A stretch of 58,666 nt of DNA, taken from NCBI RefSeq assembly GCF_001633105.1, contig NZ_LUKZ01000023.1, positions 1 through 58,666 of the forward strand, given 5' to 3'. The first letter of the stretch is position 1; each line of letters starts with the position of its first letter. The position numbers and the translations under genes are program-made. The notes beneath the pieces were generated by a model that worked only from the letters and a program-made list of their open reading frames with translations, was not told the origin of the DNA and did not search any database. This stretch comes from Acidovorax sp. GW101-3H11. Its GTDB lineage: Bacteria; Pseudomonadota; Gammaproteobacteria; Burkholderiales; Burkholderiaceae_C. Shown piece by piece: positions 1 through 11,442 of this stretch.

Positions 1-77
1 GGCTGGCCGACCTGACCGGGCAGAAGGTTCTTGATGCGTTCCCATTGAGCATCAAGTAGGGCGTATCTTTTACTCAC
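1..77 (-). mobile_element. IS5-family transposase, N-terminal fragment cut by window edge
   Basis: Reading the minus strand from a GTG at 77, the first 25 codons give MSKRYALLDAQWERIKNLLP followed by GQVGQ. This is the typical start of IS5-family (IS427-like, DUF4096-type) transposases. The rest lies outside the window, so integrity cannot be judged. The element lies about 100 bp upstream of dnaG and points away from it. I could not define its terminal inverted repeat. Confidence 0.75.
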
Positions 78-176
78 GGCCACCACATGGGGCTGCAGCA
101 GGCTCTTTCAACCATGTAGGGGCTTTGATTGATGACACGCCCTAGTAACAAACAGTTTACGCGGACAATACACCGC

Positions 177-2246
177 GTGACGATCCCTCAGTCTTTCATC
201 CAGGAACTGCTTGCCCGCGTCGATGTGGTCGATATTGTGGGCCGCTACGTTCAACTGAAGAAAGGCGGGGCCAACTTCATGGGACTGTGCCCTTTCCACG
301 GGGAAAAGTCGCCATCTTTCAGCGTCAGCCCCGCCAAGCAGTTCTATCACTGCTTTGGCTGCGGCAAAAACGGCAACGCCATCAGCTTCTTGATGGACCA
401 CGCAGGCATGGGTTTTGTCGAAGCCGTGCAGGACCTGGCCCAGGGCGTGGGCCTGCAGGTGCCCGACGACGACATCTCGCCCCAGGAGCGTGAGCGCGCC
501 GCCGCTGCCCGCCAGAAGCAGGCCACGCTGAGCGACGTGCTCGAAAAAGCCGCCGATGCCTACCGCCGCCACCTGCGCGAGTCGCAGCGCGCCATTGGCT
601 ACTTCAAGGGCCGGGGCGTGTCGGGCGCCGTTGCCAAGCGCTACGGGCTGGGCTATGCGCCCGAGGGCTGGCGCAGCCTGGCCAGCGTGTTCCCGCGCTA
701 CGACGACCCGCTGCTGGAGGAAAGCGGCCTCGTCATCGTGGGCGAGGAAGGGCAGGACAAGCGCTACGACCGGTTTCGCGACCGGGTGATGTTCCCCATC
801 CGCAACGTCAAGGGCGAATGCATCGGCTTTGGCGGCCGGGTGCTGGGCGACGACAAACCCAAGTACCTCAACTCGCCCGAAACCCCGGTGTTCCACAAAG
901 GGCGCGAGCTGTACGGCCTGTTCGAGGCCCGCACCGCCATCCGCGAGCAGGGCTACGCCCTGGTCACCGAAGGCTACATGGACGTGGTGGCGCTGGCGCA
1001 GCTGGGGTTTCCGAACGCCGTGGCCACGCTGGGCACGGCCTGCACGCCCGAGCATGTGCACAAGCTGCTGCGCTTTACGGACGCGGTGGTTTTCAGCTTT
1101 GACGGCGACAACGCCGGCCGCCGCGCGGCGCGCAAGGCGCTCGATGGCGCCCTGCCCCACGCCACCGACACGCGCAGCATCAAGTTTCTCTTCCTGCCCG
1201 CCGAGCACGACCCAGACAGTTTCATCCGCGCCCACGGCACCGACGCCTTTGCCCAGCATGTGGGCAACGCCGTGCCGCTGAGCCGCTTTCTGGTCGAATC
1301 GGCCAGCGACGGCTGCGACCTGGCCACGGCCGAGGGCCGCGCCCACATGGCGAGCAACGCCCGCCCGTTGTGGACGGCCCTGCCCGACGGCGTGCTCAAG
1401 CGCCAGCTGCTGGGCGAGCTGGCCGAACTCACCCAGCTCAACGCGCGCGACCTGTCGGAGCTGTGGAGCGCAGGCGGCGGTGCCCGTGAACCCGCACGCA
1501 CGCCCGCCCCGGCACCGCGCTCCCAGGCCCCTGCCGCCAGCCCCTATGCCGACGAGCCCCCCTGGGGCGACATGCCGCCCCCCGACCTGGACGGCTGGCA
1601 GCCCCACCACGAGCCCGAATACGTGGGGGGCGGGGGCGGCGCATCTGGCGGCTACGAGGCCCCGGGCGCCGGAGGTTATGGCGGCGGCAAGCCCCCGTTC
1701 CGCAAGAACAGCGGCGGTGGCGACTGGAAAAAGGGCAGCAACGGCAAATGGAGCAAACGCGATAAGGATGCCCCCTGGCCGCCTCAGCCGCGCCTGCCCC
1801 GCACGCCCGCCATGGGCCGGGCCGACCATGCCGCGCGGCTGCTGCTGTCGCACATGGCGTTTCTCGAAGAGCTGACCCACGACGACCACGCCGCTCTGTG
1901 CGCCCAGCCCTCGCCCCACGGCCCGCTGTTCACCTGGCTGGAGGCGCAGTTCCACGAGCACGGCCCCCTGGCCTGGGCCGTGCTGCGCGAGAGCCTGCGC
2001 GAGCACGAATGCGAGGACCTCGCGGTGAAAGTGATGACCGGCGCCCACGCCCAGACCGAGGGTGAGCTGGCCGAACTGCGGCTGGAGCTGCGCGATTTGC
2101 TGAACCGCATGCTCATCGAAGACATCGCCGAGCAACAAAAGCTGCTGATGCTGCAGGCCGCCCAGGACCCCACGGCCCTGGAGCGCTACCGCGCCCTGGA
2201 GCAAAAACGCAAGATTTTGTTGGGCGTAAACACCACAACGGCTTGA
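177..2246 (+). CDS. dnaG: DNA primase DnaG
   Basis: Synthesises RNA primers for replication and works with the DnaB helicase. From a GTG at 177 the protein has 689 residues. It carries the CHC2 zinc finger (C38, H41, C59, C62), the DnaG catalytic core, a TOPRIM segment with EGYMD near residue 270 and the acidic FDGDN near 315. A Gly/Pro-rich linker spans about 470-550, followed by the helical C-terminal helicase-binding region. The frame is open back to 129, but family members begin at TIPQSFIQELL, so 177 is preferred; no strong ribosome site is visible at either start. rpoD follows 263 bp downstream, the usual dnaG-rpoD order. The gene normally upstream in this macromolecular-synthesis cluster is not visible, and an IS5-like element lies there instead. 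Confidence 0.96.
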   Translation: MTIPQSFIQELLARVDVVDIVGRYVQLKKGGANFMGLCPFHGEKSPSFSVSPAKQFYHCFGCGKNGNAISFLMDHAGMGFVEAVQDLAQGVGLQVPDDDISPQERERAAAARQKQATLSDVLEKAADAYRRHLRESQRAIGYFKGRGVSGAVAKRYGLGYAPEGWRSLASVFPRYDDPLLEESGLVIVGEEGQDKRYDRFRDRVMFPIRNVKGECIGFGGRVLGDDKPKYLNSPETPVFHKGRELYGLFEARTAIREQGYALVTEGYMDVVALAQLGFPNAVATLGTACTPEHVHKLLRFTDAVVFSFDGDNAGRRAARKALDGALPHATDTRSIKFLFLPAEHDPDSFIRAHGTDAFAQHVGNAVPLSRFLVESASDGCDLATAEGRAHMASNARPLWTALPDGVLKRQLLGELAELTQLNARDLSELWSAGGGAREPARTPAPAPRSQAPAASPYADEPPWGDMPPPDLDGWQPHHEPEYVGGGGGASGGYEAPGAGGYGGGKPPFRKNSGGGDWKKGSNGKWSKRDKDAPWPPQPRLPRTPAMGRADHAARLLLSHMAFLEELTHDDHAALCAQPSPHGPLFTWLEAQFHEHGPLAWAVLRESLREHECEDLAVKVMTGAHAQTEGELAELRLELRDLLNRMLIEDIAEQQKLLMLQAAQDPTALERYRALEQKRKILLGVNTTTA

Positions 2247-2261
2247 AATCGCGTCAAATGA

Positions 2262-2267
2262 TATAAT
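2262..2267 (+). promoter_or_regulatory. Candidate rpoD promoter -10 box
   Basis: A perfect TATAAT lies 16 bp after the dnaG stop codon. The only good -35-like hexamer, TTGAAA at 2243-2248, is 13 bp away, shorter than the usual 16-18 bp, so the -35 assignment is weak. If used, transcription would begin near 2274 and leave a leader of about 235 nt before rpoD. Confidence 0.5.
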
Positions 2268-2413
2268 GTAGGGTTAGGCAAGAGCGACAGCAGCACCTCC
2301 GAGCCGGGCCACCGTGACAAACGCGCACCTATGCGCTGATGGGCCCACTTATCGCAAGGACTGCACACCAAATGATCGCCCAGACATCTTGCCGCTGAGG
2401 GCCTCCCCTCGAA

Positions 2414-2438
2414 GTGCGAAGACCGTTCAGCTTCGCAC
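2414..2438 (+). promoter_or_regulatory. Hairpin in rpoD leader
   Basis: GTGCGAAG at 2414-2421 pairs perfectly with CTTCGCAC at 2431-2438 across a 9-nt loop. It lies about 70 nt upstream of the rpoD start codon and has no following U-run, so it is a leader structure rather than a terminator. Confidence 0.5.
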
Positions 2439-2509
2439 CGCCACCCGCGCCGGGATCTGTGGCGCTTGCGATTTCTTTGTGTGTCCGTTTTTGATTCTGA
2501 GGTTGTTCC

Positions 2510-4891
<2,382 letters not shown>

Positions 4892-4940
4892 GCCAGCACC
4901 CGGCACCGCTGGCCGCACTGCGGCCCGCCCCGGCCCCAAC

Positions 4941-4976
4941 GCCCTGCCCCGCACCTGCGGCGCAGGGCTTTTTTTT
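4941..4976 (+). terminator. Rho-independent terminator of rpoD
   Basis: GCCCTGC at 4941-4947 pairs with GCAGGGC at 4962-4968 and is followed by eight T residues (4969-4976). Confidence 0.9.
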
Positions 4977-5077
4977 GGGCCTCGCCCAGCGCAGCCCCCC
5001 ACGTTTACCCCCATGCCACCGACAGCAGACTGACAGCTTGGATGGTGACCATTGCCACACGGCTGAAGGAGACTGCC

Positions 5078-6181
5078 ATGCAGCTCGGCAATCTCCTGTC
5101 GCAATGCGCACAGGCCGACCCAACGATCTGCACCTCCCCCTTTTTTGCCAAAGACCGTATGACGACCTCCTTCAACCGCCGCCAGATCCTTGCCCGCGCT
5201 ACCGCCACGGGCGCCATCGGCGCACTCGGCGCCCCGTTTGCCACTTCCGCCTGGGCCCAGGCTGCTGCGCGCAGCGCGCCGCCCAAGGCGCCCAAGCTGG
5301 CAGGCACGCTGCGCATCGTGATCCCCGCCAACCCGGGCGGCGGCTGGGACCAGACCGGCCGCGCGCTGGGCGCGGCGCTGGTGGGTGCGGGCGCGGCCGA
5401 CCAGGTGGAATACGAAAACATCGGCGGCAAAGGCGGCACCATTGGCCTGGCCAAGTACGCTGAAAAATACGGCAATGACGCCAACACCCTCTTCATGGGG
5501 GGCATGGTGATGGTGGGCGCCGTGGCGCTGCAGAAACCTGCCGTGGACATGGGCCAGATTCAGCCCCTGGCGCGCCTGACCAGTGACTACCTGGTGGCGG
5601 CGGTGGCGGCCAAATCGCCCATCAAGAACACCAAGGACCTCGCCGATGCGCTGCGAGCCGACCTGCGCGGCATGCCGGTGGCCGGGGGCTCCGCCGGGGG
5701 CGTGGACCACATGTTTGCAGGCGTGCTGGCGCGCGCCGCCAAGGCCAAACCCGAAGAGCTGGTCTACAAGCCGTTTCCCGGCGGGGCCGATGTGGTCGAG
5801 GCCCTGGTGTCTGGCAACGCGGCCGTGGGCCTGTCGGGTTACAGCGAGTTCAGCGACGCGATTGCGGCAGGCAAGCTGCGGGCCCTGGGTGTCTCGTCCC
5901 GCCGCAGCGCGTTTGGCCTGCCCGCGTTCCGCGAGCAAGGGCTGGACGCCGTCATGGCCAACTGGCGCGGCGTGTTCACCGGCAAGGGCGTGGCACCTGC
6001 ACGCACTGCCGAAATGCTGGCCGCCGTCGAGGCCGCCACCCACCATGAGTCGTGGACGCGCACCCTCAAGCAGAACCGGTGGGAGCCCTCTTGGCTCACG
6101 GGCAAGGATTTGGCAGAGTTCATGGAGCTGGACCTCACCACCGCCCGCGTGATGGTCTATTTGCTCAAGCTGAAGGCCTGA
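5078..6181 (+). CDS. Tripartite tricarboxylate transporter (Bug/TctC) substrate-binding protein
   Basis: Periplasmic receptor of the TctC/Bug family, which binds a small carboxylate and passes it to a TctAB permease. A twin-arginine-like signal (FNRRQIL, a hydrophobic stretch, then AWAQA) is followed by the mature start [20 protein letters not shown], the family first strand and glycine loop. A strong ribosome site (AAGGAG) precedes the ATG at 5078, giving 367 aa. An alternative ATG at 5159 would start directly before the RR signal and gives a more usual length of about 340, so the true start is uncertain. No TctA or TctB gene is nearby, typical for orphan Bug genes in this group. The ligand cannot be deduced. 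Confidence 0.88.
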   Translation: MQLGNLLSQCAQADPTICTSPFFAKDRMTTSFNRRQILARATATGAIGALGAPFATSAWAQAAARSAPPKAPKLAGTLRIVIPANPGGGWDQTGRALGAALVGAGAADQVEYENIGGKGGTIGLAKYAEKYGNDANTLFMGGMVMVGAVALQKPAVDMGQIQPLARLTSDYLVAAVAAKSPIKNTKDLADALRADLRGMPVAGGSAGGVDHMFAGVLARAAKAKPEELVYKPFPGGADVVEALVSGNAAVGLSGYSEFSDAIAAGKLRALGVSSRRSAFGLPAFREQGLDAVMANWRGVFTGKGVAPARTAEMLAAVEAATHHESWTRTLKQNRWEPSWLTGKDLAEFMELDLTTARVMVYLLKLKA

Positions 6182-6230
6182 TCTCACCGCCAGGCCCTCC
6201 GGGCCCGCTGCAGAACCTTTGGAGCCTCTG

Positions 6231-7847
6231 ATGAAAATGTCCAACCACTCCATCGGCGCACGCATGGCCACGGCCCTGGGCCTGGTGCTGGCCCTGCTGC
6301 TGGGCGCCGCGCTGTTCGGCATCGCCACGCTCTACCGCACGCTGGGCACCTACGACACCACGGTGCTGGAGCGCGTGGCGCAGGAACGCGCCGTGAGCCG
6401 CATGGAAAGCGAGTTCAAGACCCAGGTGCTGGAGTGGAAAAACACCCTGCTGCGCGGCGAAGACTCGCGCAAGCGCGAGTTGCACTGGAACGCCTTCCAG
6501 GCCAGCGAAAAACGCGTGGCCGACGCCGCCAAGGCACTGGAGCCCCAGCTGAGCGACGCCCAGGAAAAGGCGGCGCTGCAGAAGTTCACCCAGGCCCACG
6601 CGCAGATGGCGCAGGGCTACCGCAAGGGTTTTGAGGTGTTCCAGTCGCTGGGCTTTGTGCCATCGGCCGGGGATGCCGACGTGGCCGACATCGACCAGGG
6701 CCCCGCCAAGCTGCTCACCGAGCTGAGCCAGCAGGTGGCCGCCAGCAGCGCGGCCATTGCCCAACAGGCGGGGCAAGACGCGCGGCGGGCGCTGGTCAGC
6801 AGCCTGGTGGCGCTGGCGCTGGTGACGGCGCTGGGCGCCTGCGCGGGCTGGCTGCTGACCCGGTCGGTGGTGCGGCCGCTGGGCGTGGCCGTGTCGCTGG
6901 CCCACAAGGTGGCGGCGGGCGACCTCACCACCAGCATCCGCGTGGAGGGCCGCGACGAGCCCGCCCGGCTGCTCGAAGCCCTGCGCGCCATGCAGGACAA
7001 CCTGGAGACCGTGGTGGCCGGTGTGCGCAGCAACGCTGAAGGCGTGGCCAGCGCCAGTGCCGAAATTGCCCAGGGCAATGCCGACCTGAGCATGCGCACC
7101 GAAGAGCAGGCCTCGTCTCTGGACGAAACCGCCTCGTCCATGCAACAGCTGCAGGCCACGGTGCAGCAGAACGCATCCAACGCGCAACGCGCCAACGAAC
7201 TGGCCAAGAGCGGCGCCACCGTGGCGCAGCGCGGCGGCGATGTGGTGACGCAGATGGTGGAGGTGGTGCAGGGCATCCAGGAGAGTTCGCGCCGCATTGC
7301 CGACATCATTGGCGTGATCGACGGGATCGCGTTCCAGACCAACATCCTGGCGCTGAACGCCGCCGTGGAGGCCGCGCGCGCAGGCGAACAAGGCCGGGGT
7401 TTTGCGGTGGTGGCGAGCGAGGTACGCAACCTGGCCACGCGCAGCGCCGGGGCGGCGCGCGAGATCAAGGCGCTGATCCAGACCAGCGTGGAACGTGTGC
7501 AGGCGGGCTCGGACCTGGCGCGGGACGCGGGCACCACCATGACCGAGGTCGTGGCGTCCATCCGCGAGGTGAGCAGCCTGATGGAAGAGATCAGCCAGGC
7601 CAGCGCCGCGCAGACCTCGGACATGCAGCGCGTGACACAGGCCATCGTGCGCATGGACGACGTGACGCAGCAGAACGCCGCCCTGGTGGAAGAAAGCGCC
7701 GCCGCCGCAGGCAGCCTGAGCGGCCAGGCCCGCCAGATGGTGGATGCCGTGGCGGTGTTCCGCCTGCGGCACCAGCCGCATCAACCACACCCGCAGCGTT
7801 CTCAGCCGCAGCACCAGCACCACGCACTGCCTGCGCCACACGCCTGA
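6231..7847 (+). CDS. Methyl-accepting chemotaxis protein
   Basis: Inner-membrane chemoreceptor signalling to CheA/CheW. The ATG at 6231 has GGAG 7 nt upstream and gives 538 aa. There is a first membrane helix at about residues 12-35, then a helical periplasmic domain of about 155 residues of the four-helix type with no recognised ligand motif. A second membrane helix lies at about 190-212, followed by HAMP. The cytoplasmic coiled-coil hairpin tip carries the conserved [20 protein letters not shown] core. The C-terminus is a Gln/His/Pro-rich tail and lacks a CheR-binding NWETF-type pentapeptide. The gene stands alone; nothing next to it indicates the attractant. Confidence 0.95.
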   Translation: MKMSNHSIGARMATALGLVLALLLGAALFGIATLYRTLGTYDTTVLERVAQERAVSRMESEFKTQVLEWKNTLLRGEDSRKRELHWNAFQASEKRVADAAKALEPQLSDAQEKAALQKFTQAHAQMAQGYRKGFEVFQSLGFVPSAGDADVADIDQGPAKLLTELSQQVAASSAAIAQQAGQDARRALVSSLVALALVTALGACAGWLLTRSVVRPLGVAVSLAHKVAAGDLTTSIRVEGRDEPARLLEALRAMQDNLETVVAGVRSNAEGVASASAEIAQGNADLSMRTEEQASSLDETASSMQQLQATVQQNASNAQRANELAKSGATVAQRGGDVVTQMVEVVQGIQESSRRIADIIGVIDGIAFQTNILALNAAVEAARAGEQGRGFAVVASEVRNLATRSAGAAREIKALIQTSVERVQAGSDLARDAGTTMTEVVASIREVSSLMEEISQASAAQTSDMQRVTQAIVRMDDVTQQNAALVEESAAAAGSLSGQARQMVDAVAVFRLRHQPHQPHPQRSQPQHQHHALPAPHA

Positions 7848-7855
7848 CGCGGATT

Positions 7856-7919
7856 ACTATCAAAACAATAGCTACAAAGGCTTACCCATCGCGCGGTAGC
7901 AGCCTAAAAAGCTTTGAAC
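7856..7919. repeat. Dispersed palindromic repeat (ATAGC family), copy 1
   Basis: The segment between the receptor gene and the convergent Bug gene holds AATAGCTAC and, about 25 nt on, GTAGCAGCC followed by AAAAAGC. It is a degenerate copy of the AT-flanked palindrome seen again near 12.9, 20.2, 32.2, 39.8, 46.7 and 55.2 kb. Confidence 0.5.
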
Positions 7920-7994
7920 TTTTGCTCCGGAGCGGCGTGGCGAACGGTCAGGCGGCTTGACAGGTCACGCCCTGCCCCGCCCGGTCTCGGCCCG

Positions 7995-9032
7995 TCAGTC
8001 AATCTTCACGTGGGCGTTCTTCACCACCTGCGCCATGCGCGCGGCTTCGGTGCGGAAGAAGGCGGCGGCGGGTTCGGGCGGCGTGAGCTTGATCTCGTAG
8101 CCCTGGGCAAGCAGCGCATCGCGCGCCTCGGGCATCTCCATGGCGGCCTTGAAACCGTTGTACAGCCGCGCCAGCTCGGCCTTGGGCAGGCCCGCAGGCG
8201 CCACGGGGGCGATCCAGCCGTCCAGCTCATAGCCGGGCAGGCCCTGTTCGGCAATGGTGGGCACGCCGGGCAGCAGGGGCACGCGGCTGGCCGTGGTCAC
8301 ACCCAGGGCGCGCAGCGTGCCGGACTTGATGTGCGCCGCAGCGGGCGCCACCGCCACCACCCCCAGCTGCACCTGCCCGCCCAGGATGTCGTTCATCAGT
8401 GGGCCCATGCCCCGGTAGGGGATGTGCTTGATGTCGAGCTGCGCCTGGTCCACAAACATGGCTGCGCCCAGGTGCAGGATGGTGCCGTTGCCGGACGACC
8501 CGTAGTTGAGCACGCCGGGTTTGGCCTTGGCCAGCGCGACCAGCTCCTGCACCGTCTTGGCGGGCACCGAGGGGTGGGCCACCAGCACAAAGGGCGTGGC
8601 GCCAATGATGGTGATGGGCGTGATGTCGGTCAGCGAGTCGAACGGGATGTTCTTGTACACGCTGGGGTTGACCACATGGTTGTTGGACACCACGCCGATC
8701 ACCGAGCCGTCCTTGGGCGCCCGCACGATCTGCGTGGTGCCGGTGATGCCGCCAGCGCCCGGCAGGTTTTCGATGACCACGGGCTGGCCCAGCGCCTTGG
8801 CCAGGCTGGTGCTGATGGCGCGGATGGCGCCGTCGGCCCCCGAGCCCGCCGACAGCGGCAGGATCACGCGCAGCGGCTTGCCATCACCCTGGGCACGGGC
8901 CACGCGGGGCAGGCCCCAGGCCACAGCCCCCAGCACGGCGGCGCCGGTGGCAAGGGCCTGGCGGCGGGTGAGCACACTGGGGGCGGCAGGCGTGGCGTGG
9001 GGGGAAGCGGGGGCGGTGGTGGTGCGCGGCAT
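7995..9032 (-). CDS. Bug/TctC family substrate-binding protein
   Basis: Periplasmic tripartite-tricarboxylate-type receptor of 345 aa. The ATG at 9032 is preceded by GGAG in good register; the open frame extends a further 17 codons upstream. A Tat-like signal (TRRQAL, hydrophobic stretch, VARAQG) leads into LRVILPLSAGSGADGAIRAI, the Bug first strand and loop. Further on are the family motifs GAGGITGT and PYRGMGPLMNDILGGQVQLG. It is the last gene of a three-gene unit with the CoA-transferase and HMG-CoA-lyase-like genes, under the divergent LysR regulator. This suggests it captures the acid degraded by those enzymes. No permease subunits lie nearby. Confidence 0.9.
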   Translation of the reverse strand: MPRTTTAPASPHATPAAPSVLTRRQALATGAAVLGAVAWGLPRVARAQGDGKPLRVILPLSAGSGADGAIRAISTSLAKALGQPVVIENLPGAGGITGTTQIVRAPKDGSVIGVVSNNHVVNPSVYKNIPFDSLTDITPITIIGATPFVLVAHPSVPAKTVQELVALAKAKPGVLNYGSSGNGTILHLGAAMFVDQAQLDIKHIPYRGMGPLMNDILGGQVQLGVVAVAPAAAHIKSGTLRALGVTTASRVPLLPGVPTIAEQGLPGYELDGWIAPVAPAGLPKAELARLYNGFKAAMEMPEARDALLAQGYEIKLTPPEPAAAFFRTEAARMAQVVKNAHVKID

Positions 9033-9113
9033 GGGTTTGTCTCCGGTCGTGGTCAGGAAACCCTGGGCGGTGGTCTGCGCCACATCGCTCTGCCCAGGGA
9101 TGGTTTCAAAAAA

Positions 9114-10328
9114 TCAGGCGATGGTCCCGGCCGCGTGCAGCGCAGCCACTTCATCGGCCGTGTAGCCGAGGCCCTGCAGCAGCTCAGCCGTGTGCTGGCC
9201 CAGGCGGGGCGGGTCGCAGCGCACGTCCAGGCGCTGGCCGTCCAGGCGCAGCGGCAACAGCGTGATCTGCGCGGTCTGCCCGGCGCGCTCGCCGTCGGGC
9301 AGCGTGATGTCGGCCAGGCCGCCGGTGGCTTGCAGGTGCGGGTCGTCAAACAGTTCTTCGGGCCGGCGGATGGGTGCAAACGGCAGGCCGTGGCGCTCGA
9401 AGACGGCCGCCAGTTCGTCGGCCGTGTGCTGCGCCAGCCGCTCGCGCAGCACCGGCATCAGCGTGGGCCGGGCGCGCACACGGTCGTTGTTGGTGGCCAG
9501 GCTGGTGTCGGCCTTCAGGTCGGCATAGCCCATGGCGTCGCAAAAGGTCTGCCACTGCGCATCGCTCACGGCGGCCAAAAAGATCTGCCCGCCGTCCTTC
9601 ACGCTGAACACGTCGTACACGGCCCAGGACGAGATGCGGTCGGGCATGGGCGCGGCCGGTTTGCCGGTGACGGCGTACTGCATCATGTGCTGGCCGACGA
9701 GGAAGACGTTGTTCTCGAACAGGGCCGAGTCCACCTCCTGCCCGCGCCCGGTGATGCCGCGCTGCATCAGTGCCGCCATCGCGCCGATCGCACCAAACAT
9801 GCCACCCATGATGTCGTTCACGCTGCTGCCCGCGCGCAGCGGGTCGCCAGGGCGGCCGGTCATGTAGGCCAGGCCGCCCATCATCTGCACCACTTCGTCG
9901 AGCGCCGTGCGGTGCTCGTACGGGCCGGGCAAAAAGCCCGTGTGGTTGACGTAGATGAGGCGCGGGTTGATCTGGCTCAGCGCGGCGTAGTCCAGGCCGT
10001 ATTTGGTCATCACGCCCGGTTTGAAGTTCTGCGCTACCACATCGGCCGAGGCCGCGAGCTTGCGCGCTGCCGCCAGACCCTCGGGGCTGCGCAGGTCGAG
10101 CGCGATGCTTTTCTTGTTGCGGTTGAACATGGGGAAGAAGCCTGCGCCCGCGCCCAGCAGGTGGCGCGTGCGGTCGCCGTCCACCGGCTCGACCTTGATG
10201 ACCTCGGCGCCCAGGTCCGCCAGCACCATGCCGCAGGTGGGGCCCATGACCATGTGGGTGAACTCCACCACGCGCAGGCCTTCCAGCGGCAGGCGGGGGG
10301 ACGAGGGAGAGGCGGATGTGTCGTGCAT
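9114..10328 (-). CDS. CaiB/BaiF family (class III) CoA-transferase
   Basis: Predicted to move CoA between an acyl-CoA donor and a carboxylic acid, activating the acid for catabolism. The 404-residue protein begins LPLEGLRVVEFTHMVMGP and has ADLGAEVIKVEP, RNKKSIALDL, the central GQEVDSALFEN segment around the catalytic acid, and a C-terminal domain ending with FDDPHLQATGG. All of these are family hallmarks. The residue that aligns by eye with the catalytic Asp of formyl-CoA transferase may be Glu; an alignment is needed to settle this. It lies between the HMG-CoA-lyase-like gene (23 bp upstream) and the Bug gene (81 bp downstream), clearly one operon. The substrate is unknown, possibly a branched or hydroxylated dicarboxylate. 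Confidence 0.93.
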   Translation of the reverse strand: MHDTSASPSSPRLPLEGLRVVEFTHMVMGPTCGMVLADLGAEVIKVEPVDGDRTRHLLGAGAGFFPMFNRNKKSIALDLRSPEGLAAARKLAASADVVAQNFKPGVMTKYGLDYAALSQINPRLIYVNHTGFLPGPYEHRTALDEVVQMMGGLAYMTGRPGDPLRAGSSVNDIMGGMFGAIGAMAALMQRGITGRGQEVDSALFENNVFLVGQHMMQYAVTGKPAAPMPDRISSWAVYDVFSVKDGGQIFLAAVSDAQWQTFCDAMGYADLKADTSLATNNDRVRARPTLMPVLRERLAQHTADELAAVFERHGLPFAPIRRPEELFDDPHLQATGGLADITLPDGERAGQTAQITLLPLRLDGQRLDVRCDPPRLGQHTAELLQGLGYTADEVAALHAAGTIA

Positions 10329-10351
10329 GTTCAGAGCGTTCAGAAAAGGGT

Positions 10352-11320
10352 TCAGGCCGTTGCCGCTTCGCGCAGCGCGGCGGGTGCGGCATTCTGCGGC
10401 AGGCCCGCCTGCCAGAGCGTGCCGTGCAGGGTCTCGCCCGCCAGCCAGCCCGCCACGCGCTGGCGCAGCGCAAGCAGCGCACTCACATCGATGCCAGTGG
10501 CAACGCCCATGCGCTCCAGCATGAACACCAGGTCTTCGGTGGTGACATTGCCGCTGGCGCCCGGCGCGTGCGGGCAGCCGCCAATGCCGGCCAGGCAGGC
10601 ATCAAAGCGGGTGATGCCCGTCTGCCAGGCGGCATAGACATTGGCCAGGCCCATGCCGCGCGTGTCGTGGAAGTGCGCGCAAGCCAGGCGGTCGCCCACC
10701 AGGGCACGGGCTTTGTCGAACAGCCTGGCGACCGAGGCCGGGTCGGCAAAACCCACGGTGTCGGCCAGGCTCACGTGGTCGGCGCCCGCATCCAGCAGCG
10801 CTTGCATCAGGCGCAGCACTTCGCTCTCAGCCACCTCGCCCTGCAGGGTGCAGCCAAAGGCAGTGCCCACGCCGCCTTCGATCAGCGTGCTGCGGCCGCT
10901 GGCATCGCGCAGCGCACGGATGCGGGCCACCTCGGCCACCACCTCGTCGGGTGTCTTGCGCAGGTTGGCCAGGCTGTGGGCGTGGCTGGCGGACAGGGGC
11001 ACCACCATCAGGTCGGCACCACACTCCAGTGCGCGCTCTGCGCCCTTGACATTGGGCACCAGCACCGAGGCCACCAGGCCGGGCAGCGTTTTGGCATGGG
11101 CCAGCACGTCGGCGGTGTCGGCCAGCTGGGGCAACAGCCGGGCGGGCACGAAGGAGCCCACCTCGATCTCGCGCTGGCCGGCGGCGTATGCGGCGTTGAG
11201 CCATTCGATCTTTTGCGCGGTGGAGACCACAGTGGCAATGCTTTGCAGACCGTCGCGCAGGCCCACTTCGCGGACGGTGGCGCGCGCCGGGGTGGTGGAA
11301 GCGGTAGAGGGGGTCAGCAC
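10352..11320 (-). CDS. Hydroxymethylglutaryl-CoA lyase family protein
   Basis: Member of the HMGL-like aldolase family that cleaves 3-hydroxyacyl-CoA thioesters; HMG-CoA gives acetoacetate and acetyl-CoA. The TIM barrel opens with TVREVGLRDGLQ, has the metal-ligand motif HFHDTRGMGLAN near residue 200, and the signature GIGGCPHAPGASGN carrying the catalytic Cys. The GTG at 11320 has GGAG 8 nt upstream and gives 322 aa. The frame continues upstream past the divergent LysR start, so a longer start is unlikely. With the CoA-transferase and Bug gene it suggests uptake, CoA activation and retro-aldol cleavage of one acid. Confidence 0.92.
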   Translation of the reverse strand: MLTPSTASTTPARATVREVGLRDGLQSIATVVSTAQKIEWLNAAYAAGQREIEVGSFVPARLLPQLADTADVLAHAKTLPGLVASVLVPNVKGAERALECGADLMVVPLSASHAHSLANLRKTPDEVVAEVARIRALRDASGRSTLIEGGVGTAFGCTLQGEVAESEVLRLMQALLDAGADHVSLADTVGFADPASVARLFDKARALVGDRLACAHFHDTRGMGLANVYAAWQTGITRFDACLAGIGGCPHAPGASGNVTTEDLVFMLERMGVATGIDVSALLALRQRVAGWLAGETLHGTLWQAGLPQNAAPAALREAATA

Positions 11321-11389
11321 TGTGTCGTCTCCGGCGGGTGGTGTTCTGCCGTCGATTTTAGAAATTCCCAATAGAATCAGAAAATACAT

Positions 11390-11412
11390 TTTGGAAGCCA
11401 TATGATTCCAAA
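11390..11412. promoter_or_regulatory. LysR-type operator between divergent genes
   Basis: TTTGGAA at 11390-11396 and TTCCAAA at 11406-11412 form a perfect 7-bp inverted repeat around GCCATATGA. It lies between the lyase start (11320) and the LysR start (11443), the expected place for a LysR recognition site. A related TTCCCAATAGAA stretch lies about 20 bp away toward the lyase gene and may be the activation half-site. Confidence 0.6.
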
Positions 11413-11442
11413 CAGGAAGATCAAACACCTGGAGACAAGCCC

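Noticed and set aside
108..2204. Open frame of 698 codons antisense to dnaG
   Set aside because: It mirrors the GC3-biased dnaG frame, has no ribosome site and no recognisable family. The DnaG protein is unmistakable on the plus strand.
7914..10637. 907-codon plus-strand frame over the Bug and CoA-transferase genes
   Set aside because: Shadow of clearly recognisable minus-strand genes. No ribosome site or domain.
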